A stretch of DNA of 42,228 nucleotides from Pelargonium nanum (taxonomy: Eukaryota > Streptophyta > Magnoliopsida > Geraniales > Geraniaceae): the NCBI GenBank assembly GCA_036897485.1, contig JAYMTF010000259.1, forward strand, positions 1 through 42,228, in the 5' to 3' direction. Shown here one piece after another: positions 20,800 to 28,964 of the stretch (the stretch's first letter is position 1; every line of letters begins with the position of its first letter). The notes beneath the pieces were generated by a model. It searched no databases. It worked only from the letters and a program-made list of their open reading frames with translations, and was not told where the DNA came from. Made by a program: the position numbers and the translations under genes.

Positions 20800-21000
20800 T
20801 CCGTTGTCTGGTGGAAATGAGGACCATAAATCGAGGGAGCTTTGAAAGGTACGAAGGTATAGGTACTCGATATTACTGTTATTTCGGAACTTAGAGATGA
20901 GGGTCATTATTGTGTTAGGGCAACAGAGAATTCATCTGACTGCTTGTATTGGTGCCTACCCGTCATCCCGGATACTTGGAACGAACTTCTTGTAGCATAA
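20800..21000 (+). pseudogene. Decayed duplicate of the TBL 3' end, copy 2
   Basis: Starts with CTCCGTTGTCTGGTGGAAATGA, the counterpart of the true exon near 20533. It keeps AAAGGTACGAAGGTA, TTTCGGAACTTAGAGATGAGGGTCAT and a full closing peptide [20 protein letters not shown] plus stop (20938-21000). Internal deletions break the frame. The catalytic His codon has become Tyr (TAT) and the Gly after Pro is Val, so even the intact tail would lack the DxxH base. Confidence 0.85.
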
Positions 21001-21047
21001 GTATAGAACACAAGCAATACTAATCAAGTCATTTCTCAAACAACGTT

Positions 21048-21446
21048 AAAGACCGGCTACACAAAGTTGTCCAATGAAAATGAAGTTTTGGGAGATGGGT
21101 GCTATTGTGGAGGGAGCTCTGAAAGGTACGAAGGTAAAGATATTTAATTTTGGGTCCTATATTGTGTTATAGGTCACGAACAACACTTAACGATTCATTT
21201 CAGACAGTTGGGATCAGCTGCATAAAACGTTTAGCAAGCTCTGAAAGGTGCGAAGGTAAAGATACTCGATATAACTACTATTTGAAACTTAGAGATGAGG
21301 GTCATGTATCTCGTTATAGTGTTAAGGTTACGTTGGATTCGCTTGATAGCTTGCATTGGTGCCTACCAAGAAACTTGGAGTGGACTCCTCGTAGCACAAA
21401 TATAGGACACGAACAACACTAATCAAGTCATTTCTCAAACAACGTT
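21048..21446 (+). pseudogene. Decayed duplicate of the TBL 3' end, copy 3
   Basis: Contains GAAGTTTTGGGAGATGG, GGAGGGAGCTCTGAAAGGTACGAAGGTAAAGATA, then a second partial start (AGCTCTGAAAGGTGCGAAGGTAAAGATACTCGATA), GATGAGGGTCATGTATCTCG and a tail reading DSLHWCLPRNLEW. The frame is interrupted and the closing PDTWNELL is lost. Its downstream flank (AATCAAGTCATTTCTCAAACAACGTT) also occurs at the end of copy 2, so the duplicated unit reached past the stop codon. Confidence 0.85.
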
Positions 21447-22580
21447 GGAATCAGTTTTCCGAAGAAGATTACTCCAAGGAATGTAACTCTTATCTTTGGG
21501 CTCAAGTTTCACTTGTCAAGAGTTGTTCATTATTGTATTGTATATAGCATTGAATAGTATTTTATTCAAGAAAATTTTGGATTTTGATGCTTTGAGCAAT
21601 GTTGTAAGAACTCATTCTATTATGATTTTGCATTCAGGACTAAGAAGGTTAGGAAAACAAGAAATTCCTTCTCAAAACGAGTGTAGTAGGCAAATCACCC
21701 GCTATTTCCATCTTGAAGAGCATGGCTCTCTCGAAGAGCACATAACTATAGTAAAGATCGTTTATGTACACAACTTTACTTTACTCACAGAAAGAGGTTT
21801 TTAAATGTCTACATCACATGTCAACAAACTTACCGTCGCATCAAGTCTCGCTCTTGCCCATTCAACACAAGATGCATATGCTGCTTCTTGTACATTAGAG
21901 GAGCTTGAGGAACCTTCCAAGCCTTAACATCAATCTCTTATGTACTTTAACATCTCTAATCAATTATAGGCCTTACTCTCCAAATATTAGGCCATCCACT
22001 GTGGTATGCAAAACAATATAACCAAAGAAGAAAGGTCTAGCATGAGTGACTGAATCACAACAAAATGTGTTAAATAAAGAGTAAAAAAGAGTTGCTTACT
22101 TGCTTCCCATATTCAAGAGAATCAAAGCAACTTCATGAACACACACACAGCACATCTATGTAGTCAAGCAAAGAAATGATTCACTACTTGAACAGTTAAC
22201 AAAATTTGTCGCAAAAGGCTTGGATTAATACCATACTTGTGAAATTGACACAAACACAATCCAACACATTTCACACTATCCAAACACACCAATTTTTTGT
22301 GTAGTGCCGTTTTACGACACGAACTGCCACCTCTGACTCCAATATGTGACATCAAATTATGCTATTCCTCCTCAACTCCCACATCAATGAACACTCCTTC
22401 AAAATCCAATAACTATTTATGAGTTGCAAACACACATAAAGATGCAGAGGCTAATTTTACAGATATGCTACTAAAAGGAGACTGAACAAAGAAATCATAA
22501 CTAAGGCAACATAACTTGTGCCACATCAATTAGATTAAATGGTATGTTTTGCATTGTAAAGTTCACACACTACTCTAAAG
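21447..22580. other. Intergenic DNA between TBL duplicates and mTERF array
   Basis: No supported gene. The first 100 bp look like a TBL 3' UTR. A SINE-like stretch lies near 21730-21860. From about 21930 the sequence resembles the stretch beginning near 25890, so it belongs to the duplicated 3' flank of the mTERF units. The part at 22460-22580 recurs near 26160-26300 and 28720-28855 (GCTACTAAAAG(G/A)AGA, TGTAAAGTTCACACA). Confidence 0.6.
21730..21860 (-). mobile_element. Au-SINE-like fragment
   Basis: Read on the minus strand it gives GACTTGATGCGACGGTAAGTTTGTTGACATGTGA, then AACCTCTTTCTGTGAGTAAAGTAAAGTTGTGTACATA. This is the order of the tRNA-derived head and CTCTnTGnnnAnAnnnnnGTAAnGnTGnGTACA body of plant Au-type SINEs. 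It is degenerate and truncated. Confidence 0.5.
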
Positions 22581-22703
22581 TCAAATACCAGTCTCCATTT
22601 TCGGTCTTTCACCTCGATAGGCATCCAACAAACTCGGGTTCTGATGCAAATTCTCAAAAGCTTCATTCTTGACTAGCTCCCAAACAAGCTTCACATCCCC
22701 TTT
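22581..22703 (-). pseudogene. mTERF C-terminal fragment after the stop of the fused mTERF gene
   Basis: Directly after the TGA of the fused gene, and in the same frame, about 40 codons read KGDVKLVWELVKNE then NPSLLDAYRGERPKMETGI before a second TGA at 22581. This repeats the gene's own end (GDAKLLCALVKTEE ... PSLLEVYKGERITNETT). It is a partial tandem duplication of the C-terminal tail separated from the gene by one stop codon. The tail TGI plus stop equals that of the mTERF gene at 26301. Confidence 0.85.
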
Positions 22704-24926
22704 TCAAGTAGTTTCATTTGTTATTCTTTCACCTTTGTAGACTTCCAACAAACTTGGTACTTGCTGCAAATGCTTGTACACATAATCCTTCAAGAAATGC
22801 TCCTCAGTCTTGACTAGTGCACAAAGAAGCTTCGCGTCCCCCTCTCCAAGCAGCTTCTTTGACAAGAGAAGCTTCAACACATTGTACCTAGGACGTAACC
22901 TTTTATCAATAGAATATCCGAGTAAATCAGGGCGAGAACCTATAGTTTTGGGGTTCAACTTCATAGTGTTCACGAGGTACTCAAACGAGCTCCTGAGTCT
23001 TTCTTCAGAATAATCAAGACGATGCGGGTGGCGCCTAAGCAAGGACAAAACATCCTCTTCTGAAAACCCGAAACTCTCAAACAATCTCACTTTCTTTTCC
23101 CACATCGGGGAATTTGCAACCACCAACACAGCATTCACAAACTTGGGCGAAGCCGGGTCAATGCCCAAATTTTTGACAATGTCAACAGCACGACCCATTC
23201 CATCAGCTTTTTGCAATATGTCTAGTTTCCTGCGAACAATGTGCTTGAATAAATTGTCAACAGCTACACCTTCTCTTATAAAGAGATCTACAAAGGGTGT
23301 CCAATGATTCTTAGTTAAAAGAAATGGGCAGGCCATCAAAGCCGCTTTGGCTCTCTCATTGCTTCCAAGAGAGTATCTCAGAGATTCAAAATTTGGTTTG
23401 ATCCGAGAGTTCAATCCGAACATCAGAATATCAGGGTTCATGACAATCAGATCACCAAGAACGGAACCTGAAAAGCCAATTTCAACAAGATATTCCATTT
23501 TGGGTCTGAAATTCTTATCGCCATCGTAATCGTGCAGCACTCGAGGGCGTTTCCTGATGATTTCTGCTACATGAGTTGCATCGAGTCCGTACGATTTAAA
23601 GAGATTTAGTACAGAATTAGACCTGTGGGTGTTGGTTTTGTTCAGTTTCTGATCGAGCTGCGGAGAGGCTGCAATGGCAGATTGCAGCTGAAGCCCACGT
23701 GAGTTCACCAGGTACTTGACAGTGAACGACGATGATGGAGATGGTAACTGAGATGTAGAAACTGAGCTCGAGGCACGATTTTTAATGAGAGTGGCCAATC
23801 TTTCCAAATTGGGCATCTTCTTTGTCGTTCTTTCAGCACGGTACACTTCCAACAAATTCGGGATTTTGTCCAAATGCTTATAGACATAATCCTCTAAGAA
23901 ACGTTTCTCAGTCTTGTGTAGCGCTTCAACAAGCTTGGCATCCCCCTCTCCAAGCAGCTTCTTCGACAAACAAAGCTCCAACACATTATATCTTGGACGA
24001 ACCCTTTTATCAATATCAAACCCGAGCAAGTAGGTGTAAGAACTTATAGTACTTGGACTCAACTTCATAGTGTGCACAAAGAACTCAAACGAGCTCCTGA
24101 GTTTCTCCTCCGAATACTTAAAACAATTCGGGTCACGCCTGAGTTTGGACAAAATCTCATCTTTCGACAGCCCAAAACTCTTGAACACTTTCACTTTCTT
24201 TACCCAAAGCGGGTAGTTTGCGACCGCCAAGACCGCATTCAAGAACTTGGGCAATGCCGGGTCAATGCCCAATTTTTTGACAAACTTAACAGCTCTAACC
24301 ATTTCATCACCATTTCGCATTATAGTTATTCTATTGGGACCGATGCGATTGACTAAAGTGTCAACATTTACACCTTCTCTAACTAAGAGATCAATATTGG
24401 GTTTCCAATCACTATGGTTATGAGTTAAAAGCCATGGACAAGCCACCAAAGCAGCTTTGGCTCTCTCATGGCTTCCAAGAGAGTCCCTCAGATGTTCAAA
24501 GGTTGGTTTGATCTTAGAATCCATTCCGGAACCCAGAATTCGAGGGTTCCTGGTAATCATGTCGTGAAGATCAGGACCTGAAAAGCCCATTTCAACAAGA
24601 GACTCCATTTTGGGTCTGAGAGTTCGATCGCAATCGAACTCGAAAATCACTCTTTGGCGTTTCCTGATGATTTCCTCTATATGGGCTCTCTCAAATCCGT
24701 AAGATTTCAAGAGATTGAGTACAGAATTGAACCTGCGCATTTTGGATGGTTTCAGCAGGTCGAGCTTCTTCGAGCTTTCTATGGCGGATTGTTGAGGAAA
24801 CCCACAGTAGTGCACCAGGTACTTGACAGTGAACGACGATGAAAACGATAGCTGAGGTGTAGAGACTGAGCTCGAGGCAGGTTTTTGAATCGGAACCAGA
24901 TGGCTTGGGACGACGAAAGTAGCCAT
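22704..24926 (-). CDS. Double mTERF protein: two complete mTERF modules fused in one ORF
   Basis: mTERF proteins bind organelle nucleic acids through stacked helical repeats and act in mitochondrial or plastid gene expression. This intronless 740-codon ORF holds two full-length mTERF modules. Module 1, about residues 1-365, opens MATFVVPSHLVPIQ and ends LLEVYRAERTTKK. Module 2, about 380-740, opens RASSSVSTSQLPSPSSSF and ends LLEVYKGERITNETT. Each alone matches a neighbouring single-module gene in length. The joint (KKMPNLERLATLIKNRASS) lacks the promoter, the ATG and the first 12-14 residues of the second copy, as if a deletion joined two tandem genes in frame. An in-frame ATG at 25004 exists but lies upstream of a TATA box, so 24926 is preferred. 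The Ser-rich N-terminus suggests an organelle presequence. Module 2 is closest to the gene at 26301. Confidence 0.9.
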   Translation of the reverse strand: MATFVVPSHLVPIQKPASSSVSTPQLSFSSSFTVKYLVHYCGFPQQSAIESSKKLDLLKPSKMRRFNSVLNLLKSYGFERAHIEEIIRKRQRVIFEFDCDRTLRPKMESLVEMGFSGPDLHDMITRNPRILGSGMDSKIKPTFEHLRDSLGSHERAKAALVACPWLLTHNHSDWKPNIDLLVREGVNVDTLVNRIGPNRITIMRNGDEMVRAVKFVKKLGIDPALPKFLNAVLAVANYPLWVKKVKVFKSFGLSKDEILSKLRRDPNCFKYSEEKLRSSFEFFVHTMKLSPSTISSYTYLLGFDIDKRVRPRYNVLELCLSKKLLGEGDAKLVEALHKTEKRFLEDYVYKHLDKIPNLLEVYRAERTTKKMPNLERLATLIKNRASSSVSTSQLPSPSSSFTVKYLVNSRGLQLQSAIAASPQLDQKLNKTNTHRSNSVLNLFKSYGLDATHVAEIIRKRPRVLHDYDGDKNFRPKMEYLVEIGFSGSVLGDLIVMNPDILMFGLNSRIKPNFESLRYSLGSNERAKAALMACPFLLTKNHWTPFVDLFIREGVAVDNLFKHIVRRKLDILQKADGMGRAVDIVKNLGIDPASPKFVNAVLVVANSPMWEKKVRLFESFGFSEEDVLSLLRRHPHRLDYSEERLRSSFEYLVNTMKLNPKTIGSRPDLLGYSIDKRLRPRYNVLKLLLSKKLLGEGDAKLLCALVKTEEHFLKDYVYKHLQQVPSLLEVYKGERITNETT

Positions 24927-24988
24927 TGTTGGATAAATGGAGTGTGTGGATGATGCTAAGAGCTCAGAGAAGAAGATAGGGGTTTTGG

Positions 24989-24996
24989 TATTTATA
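24989..24996 (-). promoter_or_regulatory. TATA box of the double mTERF gene
   Basis: TATAAATA on the minus strand, 63 nt upstream of the ATG at 24926. The stretch between holds TCTGAGCTCTTAGCATCATCCACACACTCCATTT-like sequence. That is the counterpart of the short leader of the other two array genes (CTGAGCTCTCAG...CCACACTCCATTTCTCA), so promoter and leader were duplicated with the genes. Confidence 0.75.
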
Positions 24997-25009
24997 CAGT
25001 TCATGGGGA

Positions 25010-26300
25010 CGACTAAACGGTCAAAACACGCATCTTTACCTGAAAAGTCGTGAGTTCAAGTCCAGTTGAAAACATTTGTATCCGTGTTTGTGTTAAAGAA
25101 CCTAATGCGATTAATAATCATGTCGTGTTTGTGTTGAGTACGTCAAACATGCACCGAGGACACAATAACACAATTATAGTACACCTTCTGGCTCATAATG
25201 AGTCATCTTTTTTTACTTTCAAAAAGATACTATTGACAATTCATGCATAACTAATTTTTTTTAAAAGTCAGGTATAAATGACACTCATTTTTAGACGGGC
25301 TAAGTATTAGTTAATCATTTATTAACATCTTCTTCATCTCTTCTAACGTGTTTCGATCTCATCTTATCTTCTCCATCTCTTCTCTTTTTTTTTTCCGAAG
25401 AAGCTAATTAAGAAAAATGCAGCTCGGTGGAGAATGACTCCAAACTGAGTATTCAAACACATAACCCGATAGACTAATTAACTCATGGGCCATCTTGTTC
25501 GCGGAGCTGGGCACAAAATGAAAAACTACGCTATATAAAAAAGCTTGTGAGCGCCAAACAATCATCCAATAATGAGCCAGCTCTACTCCTATCTGAAGGG
25601 TCATCCGAAAGCCGAGAAACCACGTATTGCGCATCAGACACCACAATAATCGTGCTCCAACCATAGCCCGAAGCCCAGAGAGAAGCCTCCCGTGTCGCCC
25701 ATGCCTCACCTTCTCCCGGATCGATAGTCGCATACAAAGCCCGTCACCCAGGTCCCAAGAAGTGGCCCGACACATAACTCGACTCAAACTCTACACGAGC
25801 TATATTTTAGACATCTTAGAAAAACTACAGAGAATTATAGAGACTTGTAAGCTTTACTGCACTAGATGACCTATCATTGTAATCCACATTCTCTTATACT
25901 TAAACAACTACTAATCAACCAGAAGCCTTACTCTCTAAAGATTATGCATACACACAAAAATACATCAAAAACGAGTAACCAAATCCAAATCTGTCTAGCA
26001 ACTCTGGGTCACGTTTAAGGGATCGGGTTTGGGTTAGATACACCAAAAACCCTTCAAGACAAATACATAAACACAAACGCTCAGTTCCAACAAATATATA
26101 ACGAGAATACACAAAATAAGTACTCTGATTTCACAAAAACAAATACAAAGATGCATAGGTTGATTGTTCTATAGAAATGCTACTAAAAGAAGATTGAGTA
26201 CAGAAATATGCAACAAGACAACACAATTTGCAACATAACAATTAGATTATTGGTATGTTTTGTATAGTAAAGTTCACACAAACTACTCTAAACTCTAAAG
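25010..26300. other. Spacer between mTERF genes
   Basis: Contains a fragment of the ACACGA-rich repeat (about 25068-25150, words TGTCGTGTTTGTGTTGAGTA), a LINE RNase H relic (25404-25790), and from about 25890 the duplicated mTERF 3' flank. No intact gene seen. Confidence 0.65.
25404..25790 (-). pseudogene. Relic of a LINE-type RNase H domain
   Basis: On the minus strand one frame gives EAWATREASLWASGYGW and IIVVSDAQYVVSRL. An overlapping frame then gives FHFVPSSANKMAHELISLSG. Together these are the E-A-ALL-A, SD and R-xN-xAH signatures of the RNase H (RVT_3) domain at the end of plant non-LTR retroelement polyproteins, split by a frameshift near 25540. No reverse transcriptase is present. 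Confidence 0.75.
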
Positions 26301-27413
26301 TCAAATACCGGTATCCTTTGTCGGGCTTTCACCTTGGTAGGCTTCCAACAAACTCGGTACTTGTTGCAAATGCTTGTACACGTATTCCTTCAAGAAAACC
26401 TCTTCAGTCTTGACTAGTGCACTAACAAGCTTCGCGTCCCCCTCTCCAAGCAGCTTCTTTGACAACAGAAGCTTCACCACATTGTACCTTGGACGAACTC
26501 TTTTATCAATAGAATATCCGAGTAAATCAGGGCGAGAACCTATAGTTTTGGGGTTCAACTTCATAGTGTTCACGAGGAACTCAAACGAGCTCCTGAGTCT
26601 CGTCTCAGAATAATCAAAACGATGCGGGTGGCGCCTAAGCATGGACAAAATATCATCTTCTGAAAACCCGAAACTCTCAAACAATCTCACTTTCTTTTCC
26701 CAATTCGAGTAATATGCTACCGCCAAGACAGCAATCAAAAACTTGGGCGAAGCCGGGTCAATGCCCAGTTTCTTCACTATATTAACAGCTCGAACCATAT
26801 CATCAACATTTTGGGATATGGCTATTTTCCGGCGACGAAGTAGCTTGACTATCATGTCAACATCTACACCTTCTCTAATTAAGATATCTATATTGGATTT
26901 CCAATTAATCTGAGTTAACAGAAATGGGCAGGCCATTAAAGCTGCTCTGGCTCTCTCATTGCTTCCAAGAGAGTCGCTCAGAGATTCAAACCTTGGTTTG
27001 ATCCGAGAATTCAATCCGATAAACAGAATATCAGGGTTCACGGCAATCAGATCGCCGAGAACGGAACCTGAAAAGCCAATTTCAGATAGAAACTCCAATT
27101 TGGGCCTGAGATACTTGTCGCAATCGAAATCGTACAGCACTCGGGGGCGTTTGCTTACGATTTCTGCGACCTGAGTTCCATCGAGTCCGTACGATTTGAA
27201 GAGATTTAGTACAGAATCAGACCTGTGGATGTTGGTTTCGTTCAGTTTCTGATCGAGCTGCTGAGAGGTTGCTATGGCGGATTGGAGAAGAAGCCCGCAT
27301 GAGTTCACCAGGTACTTGACAGTGAACGACAACGACGACGAAGATGTAGAAACTGAGCTCGACGCTCGGTTTTGAACCGGAACGAGATGGCTTGTGACGA
27401 CCAAAGCAGCCAT
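26301..27413 (-). CDS. mTERF family protein (single module)
   Basis: Intronless, 370 aa from the ATG at 27413 (MAALVVTSHLVPVQ); the ORF is open further up but has no other ATG there. The Ser-rich N-terminus (about 1-35) suggests targeting to mitochondria or plastids. Repeating helical mTERF motifs follow, with the usual LxxxPxLL or LRRHPHR-type turns, for example LLACPFLLT-like, NPDILFIGLN and SRPDLLGYSIDKR. It is near-identical over long runs to module 2 of the double gene (for example KLNPKTIGSRPDLLGYS). It ends PTKDTGI. Its tail corresponds to the end of the C-terminal fragments found after the other two genes, so this copy has only one tail. Specific target unknown. Confidence 0.93.
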   Translation of the reverse strand: MAALVVTSHLVPVQNRASSSVSTSSSSLSFTVKYLVNSCGLLLQSAIATSQQLDQKLNETNIHRSDSVLNLFKSYGLDGTQVAEIVSKRPRVLYDFDCDKYLRPKLEFLSEIGFSGSVLGDLIAVNPDILFIGLNSRIKPRFESLSDSLGSNERARAALMACPFLLTQINWKSNIDILIREGVDVDMIVKLLRRRKIAISQNVDDMVRAVNIVKKLGIDPASPKFLIAVLAVAYYSNWEKKVRLFESFGFSEDDILSMLRRHPHRFDYSETRLRSSFEFLVNTMKLNPKTIGSRPDLLGYSIDKRVRPRYNVVKLLLSKKLLGEGDAKLVSALVKTEEVFLKEYVYKHLQQVPSLLEAYQGESPTKDTGI

Positions 27414-27492
27414 TGTTGAGCTCAAATGTGTGGTTTTTGAGAAATGGAGTGTGGATGGTGCTGAGAGCTCAGTGAAAAGGATAAGAGTATTT

Positions 27493-27506
27493 TCTATATA
27501 TATAGA
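27493..27506 (-). promoter_or_regulatory. TATA box of the single mTERF gene at 26301
   Basis: CTATATATATAG-type sequence about 80-90 nt upstream of the ATG, followed by the leader shared by the array (CACTGAGCTCTCAGCACCATC ... CCATTTCTCA). Confidence 0.65.
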
Positions 27507-27536
27507 GAGAAACGGGAGCCTAATCCAATTAATTTT

Positions 27537-27680
27537 TGGCTTAAGCTAAGCCATTAATGAGGTGGTGACACCTCATTAAAATACTTGGATCCGGGCGGGT
27601 CGCTCCGCTCCCACCAATTTACTTGGGTGGGTATAAGTGAAAAGTAATGAAGTGTCATCACCTCATTGGCTTGGCTTAGT
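27537..27680. mobile_element. MITE-like inverted-repeat element B
   Basis: The left arm reads CTTAAGCTAAGCCATTAATGAGGTGGTGACAC. The right arm, in reverse complement, reads ACTAAGCCAAGCCAATGAGGTGATGACAC. The arms pair imperfectly around a GC-rich middle (GGATCCGGGCGGGTCGCTCCGCTCCC). No coding capacity. It sits about 30 bp upstream of the mTERF TATA box. Its middle matches, in opposite orientation, that of element A in NSF intron 17. Confidence 0.65.
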
Positions 27681-27691
27681 ATTCCATTTAC

Positions 27692-27711
27692 TATATATAT
27701 ATATATATATA
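27692..27711. repeat. (TA)10 microsatellite
   Basis: Perfect TA run next to element B. Confidence 0.95.
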
Positions 27712-28038
27712 GTAGGTAAAAGATTCAATTTGCTGACACGTCGTCACGCCATGTCAATTACAACGTACATTTGTGCATGTCATATCAGATAAAATGTTGT
27801 GTTACGGTTAAAACAGTGTCATTTTAACTATGAATAATGAAAACATGAAACAACGTGATAATGCATATGTGAATTATGTTTCCTACGTGGCATCACATCT
27901 ATATACCAGCTACAACCGGTTGACTGAGTCGAATTAATAAGAAAATTATTTACAATGACTTAAGCAAGGTAGAATACTAATTGGGACTAAAACTATCATC
28001 TAACACTTTGTTATTTATATGTCCCTTTCATCAAAACC

Positions 28039-28287
28039 CTAAATAACCTCACATTTGAACTCAACAATGGCTAATTTCGCCTTCAAAAGCTTCCGCTTTT
28101 GCTCGGTTCCTTCTTCATTGACGTCTGGTTGACTCATGCGGACTTCAGCAACAATCCGCTGTACCAACCTCTCGGAAGCTCTATAAGGACCTGGACGAAA
28201 CCAAAATCCACAGGAAGCAAGTGCCCAAACCACAAGTGGACCATGAAGTGCACCCCACCTTGCCAACGAACATAAAACTTCACAAAC
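28039..28287 (-). pseudogene. Unrecognised open frame, possible exon or gene fragment
   Basis: An open frame of about 80 codons without a usable ATG. It reads ARWGALHGPLVVWALASCGFWFRPG (one hydrophobic segment), then YRASERLVQRIVAEV, SQPDVNEEGTEQKRKLLKAK, and ends EFKCEVI plus stop. Composition looks like real coding sequence rather than random DNA, and the hydrophobic stretch followed by a charged helix suggests a small membrane protein. I do not recognise the family. With no start codon and no clear splice acceptor it may be a relic. Confidence 0.35.
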
Positions 28288-28428
28288 AAATCACAAACAA
28301 CATTTTAAGTATAAAACTAGTGACTTGATTCTGTCTTGCAACTCTGACTCAGTAAGCTTCAAATTCGCTAGAGCAAGTTTGGGTTAGACGCATCCTAAAG
28401 CCTTCGAGGCAAATATATAAAAACAAAC

Positions 28429-28700
28429 GAGCTGAAAACCGTCACAAGGATGCATAGGTATAGATACATCATAAACCCTTCAAGGCTTAAAACCAAGCAA
28501 AATCTAGCCGTCAAGTTGCAAATGCAGTTTGGAGTCAACTTTAGTTTATACGAGCTGAAAACAGTCACAAAGATGCATAGGCATAATAGCTACATCCTAC
28601 TAAACCATACGAGGCTTAAAACCAAACAAAATCTAGCAGTCGAGTTTCAAATGCAGTTTGGAGTCAACTTTACTTTGTACGAGCTGAAAACAGTCACAAC
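28429..28700. repeat. Tandem repeat, period about 123-129 bp
   Basis: GAGCTGAAAAC(C/A)GTCACAA(G/A)GATGCATAGG starts at 28429, 28552 and (as GATGCAGAGG) 28681. Between them are AGGCTTAAAACCAA(G/A)CAAAATCTAGC and AAATGCAGTTTGGAGTCAACTTTA. Two full units plus the start of a third. Any ORF across this stretch is a by-product of the repeat. Confidence 0.9.
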
Positions 28701-28857
28701 GATGCAGAGGTCAATTTTATAGAAATGCTACTAAAAGGAGATTTGAGTAAAGAAACAGAGACCAAGAGAACATAACTTGCAACATAGAAATTAGATAATT
28801 GTAGGCATTGCATTGTAAAGTTCACACATACTACTCACAAGTTACAAGTCAAATACC

Positions 28858-28964
28858 AGTCCTCTTTGTCGGGGTTTCACCTCAACAAATTTGGGATTTG
28901 AAGCAAATGCTCGTCCAAAAACTTCTCCGAGTAAAACATCAACAAGCTTTGAGTCCCCCTCTCT
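28858..28964 (-). pseudogene. mTERF C-terminal fragment after the stop of the third mTERF gene
   Basis: Right after the TGA of the gene at 28965, the same frame reads REGDSKLVDVL. A frameshift then leads to FLDEHLLQIPNLLR and a stop. This matches the gene's own tail (GEGDAKLARALVKTEELFLKDYVYKHLHRVPNLLDVYRGE). It is the counterpart of the fragment at 22581-22703 but more decayed. Confidence 0.8.

Larger units (their letters stand above)
27712..28857. other. Spacer between the second and third mTERF genes
   Basis: Apart from the fragment at 28039-28287 and the tandem repeat at 28429-28700, only AT-rich DNA is seen. The part at about 28700-28857 is the mTERF 3' flank shared with 22460-22580 and 26160-26300. 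Confidence 0.6.

Noticed and set aside
27414-27425. Longer N-termini (MSSTMAAL, MSSKMAAL) for the mTERF genes at 26301 and 28965
   Set aside because: The first codon in both is TTG, not ATG; plant initiation at 27413 and 30086 is more credible.
28450-28722. 90-codon ORF
   Set aside because: It spans the 123-129-bp tandem repeat; the protein repeat is a by-product of the DNA repeat.
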